Shown piece by piece: positions 62,620 to 64,000 of a stretch of 64,000 nucleotides of DNA. The notes below the pieces were generated by a model. It saw only the letters and a program-made list of their open reading frames with translations, searched no databases and was not told where the DNA came from. Source of the DNA: SZUA-430 sp964638635 (lineage in GTDB: Bacteria > Pseudomonadota > Alphaproteobacteria > Micropepsales > Micropepsaceae); contig CAZXAQ010000001.1 in the NCBI GenBank assembly GCA_964638635.1, forward strand, positions 57,272 to 121,271. The letters run 5' to 3'. Each line of letters opens with the position of its first letter. Within the stretch, counting starts at the first letter, position 1. The position numbers were made by a program, and so were the translations under genes.

Positions 62620-62916
62620 ACGAACACCTGCTCGCGCAGGATAGGCACCGAAAGTGAAGCAACTCTAAACGCGCGCCAATCCGCAGGCGCACAACCGCGC
62701 TACGCTGGCATCGGCGCGCATTTCGTGCCGCACGCGAAGCGGCTTTACGCTTCATGCGCGAATGCCGACTCGTTGCCCCATTTCCAAAAGCGAAAGCACG
62801 AACGCCTTTGTTTCCGAACGGCAACAACGAGAATCCAAATCGATATCGATCGCATCGCCTGCGTGCGTTCAACCGCGCGTTTTGATAGCCGTCCGCATCT
62901 TCAATTGGGGGAAGCG

Positions 62917-63354
62917 ATGCAGTTGCTGAGTGCAGTGGACATGGTCCAGCTTGAGTTGTTTGCCGTGGCCACTTTGGTCGCCGCCAGTCTGTTCTCTATG
63001 GGATTCGTGCTGGGCCGCGTGTCGAAGCGCGCCGGCACCGTGAAGGTCCCGCTGGAAGTGATCCACACTCTCGCGTCCGCGCGCGGCGGTTTTCGTGCCG
63101 TGGCGGCGCCCGCGCGCGCGAAGGGCGTCAGCGACAAGGTCTTGCACGAAGTCGAGGCGGTCCTCGATCACGTCCGGCACGAGAAGGACTTCAAGAAGGC
63201 GCAAGAATACACGCTGCACGAACTGGAGCGGATCGCGCACGACCACGGCAACTCGCCCGAACTCACCGACCTTCACGACAAGGTCGAACACGCGCACGAC
63301 AAACACGAAATCGAAGTCGCGCTCGAAGAGTTCATCGAACACGCCAAACACTAG
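62917..63354 (+). CDS. Membrane-anchored protein with His-rich tail
   Basis: A 145-aa protein from ATG 62917, with GGGGGAAG upstream. One N-terminal helix (LFAVATLVAASLFSMGFVLG) is followed by a helical, His-rich C-terminal region (HDHGNSPELTDLHDKVEHAH). Metal binding is possible; function unknown. Confidence 0.55.
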   Translation: MQLLSAVDMVQLELFAVATLVAASLFSMGFVLGRVSKRAGTVKVPLEVIHTLASARGGFRAVAAPARAKGVSDKVLHEVEAVLDHVRHEKDFKKAQEYTLHELERIAHDHGNSPELTDLHDKVEHAHDKHEIEVALEEFIEHAKH

Positions 63355-63698
63355 ACGAACCGCCGACAGACGAGCACCCGGAACCCCTGACCCGCTGATC
63401 CAAAACCGGCGGCGCTGATCGACGCGCAATTCCGGAAAGCCGGTCATGAACAGGCCCCGGTCGATGCGCCAGCCGTTGCGGGTCGGCTTTGGCGAGCGCT
63501 GCCGATGGTTTAGGGACACGATTCGATGTCGCCGGATGTCCGGCCGTCACGGAATTGCAACGCTCGCTCACTGCGCTTGTCGCACGGCGGCGGCGCAGAT
63601 CGTTTAAGGTCGCTTCAGGTCGCTTAACTACGCACTTCGGACGGCGCGGCGTAGTGTTTTCTCAACGGCAATCGAGCCGGAAATTGAGGAGAAAACCC
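63355..63698. other. Gene-free stretch
   Basis: About 344 bp with no supported frame; short frames on either strand are not protein-like. Confidence 0.4.
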
Positions 63699-63806
63699 AT
63701 GAAGAACGTCACAGCCCATTCGCTCAGCATCACCTTCGCCGGCTTTGTTCTCGTCGGTTACTGGGCCTTCTATCTGGCCACGGTCGTCGCCCCCCGCGTG
63801 GTGTAG
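63699..63806 (+). CDS. Very small single-helix membrane protein
   Basis: A 35-aa protein starting MKNVTAHSLSITFAGFVLVG, with one membrane helix (SITFAGFVLVGYWAFYLATVV). GAGGAG lies 8 nt upstream of the ATG. No family recognised. Confidence 0.5.
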   Translation: MKNVTAHSLSITFAGFVLVGYWAFYLATVVAPRVV

Positions 63807-63929
63807 CGGCCAGCGGGTTGGGGGCGCGAACGGCGCGCCCCTCCGCCCCCCGCCTTTGTCCCCATGGTTTGACAAAGCAGGCCCTCCGGTGAACCTGGAC
63901 CGACACACCTAAGACTCACCGGCGGAGGC

Positions 63930-64000
63930 ATGCACGTGGCGACGACCCAGGAGCTTCTCGACAAATTCGACCACGTCGTCGTGTTGATGATGGAGAACCG
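63930..64000 (+). CDS. Phospholipase C/phosphoesterase-type protein (partial, runs off window)
   Basis: Only 23 codons are seen, from an ATG at 63930 preceded by GGCGGAGGC. DHVVVLMMENR is the conserved opening of the phosphoesterase family that includes bacterial phospholipases C and acid phosphatases, with Glu and Asn of MMENR near the metal site. The protein continues beyond 64000, so its extent is unknown. Confidence 0.7.
   Translation, partial: MHVATTQELLDKFDHVVVLMMEN

Noticed and set aside
1..64000. CRISPR array, insertion sequence or rRNA operon
   Set aside because: No regularly spaced repeats, transposase genes or rRNA sequence were seen by eye.

Overview
The window is GC-rich, densely coded DNA that looks alphaproteobacterial. 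The hints are the betaine-lipid genes btaA/btaB, a GTTC-N7-GTTC (LexA-type) motif, the style of the integrases and the tRNA-Gln/tRNA-Ser structures. The assignment rests on gene content and protein style only; no taxonomic marker gene is present.

Layout. (1) 1-4.0 kb: a TM0106-type RecB-like nuclease running off the left edge, and rmuC. (2) 4.1-26.2 kb, all on the minus strand: a large probable phage-defence locus read from 26.1 kb down to 4.1 kb. It encodes a dynamin-like GTPase, a SNF2 ATPase, a 398-bp gap, a second SNF2 ATPase (DrmD-like), a 1,625-aa adenine methyltransferase, a 2,124-aa DEAD helicase with zinc ribbons, a DUF1998-type segment and a C-terminal PD-(D/E)XK-like nuclease, and a RelE-like/UvrD helicase. 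The last four genes are coupled by overlaps or 1-2 bp spacings. The set resembles class 1 DISARM, but the helicase and DUF1998 parts are fused, there is no separate phospholipase-D gene, and extra modules are present. (3) 26.7-31.7 kb: a small orphan protein, a GIY-YIG-like protein, a methyltransferase overlapping a two-DTG aspartyl protease, and a MerR-like/VWA pair. (4) 31.71-48.17 kb: an accessory segment lying between the 3' ends of tRNA-Gln(TTG) and tRNA-Ser(GCT). Its left part holds a probable biosynthetic cluster: a CxxCxxxCxxC orphan, a bicupin, a HemN-like radical SAM enzyme, an Nramp-related transporter, a VioC-like 2-oxoglutarate oxygenase and an AlaX-like tRNA-editing protein. Its right part holds two tyrosine recombinases, a RarA-C-like protein, a Rep protein and resolvase-like fragments. 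(5) 48.2-64 kb: ordinary chromosome, with envelope/secreted proteins, an EstA-like autotransporter facing a LuxR-type regulator, a CoaA-like kinase, an ArsR/SRPBCC pair, a TIR protein, btaAB, an RsmB-like methyltransferase, a DUF2157/GDYXXLXY pair, an acyl-carrier-like protein and the start of a phosphoesterase.

How the genes may work together. The 4-26 kb locus would be a multi-gene, methylation-associated barrier to foreign DNA: the methyltransferase marks self, and several ATPases and a nuclease act on unmarked DNA. The 32.8-40.6 kb cluster would make and move a small amino-acid-like product, with the AlaX-like protein possibly clearing mischarged tRNA as self-protection. Both are inferences from domain content. 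The most interesting non-coding signal is a 27-bp imperfect palindrome that occurs twice, once in the gap inside the defence locus and once near the start of the integrase gene at 42.0 kb.
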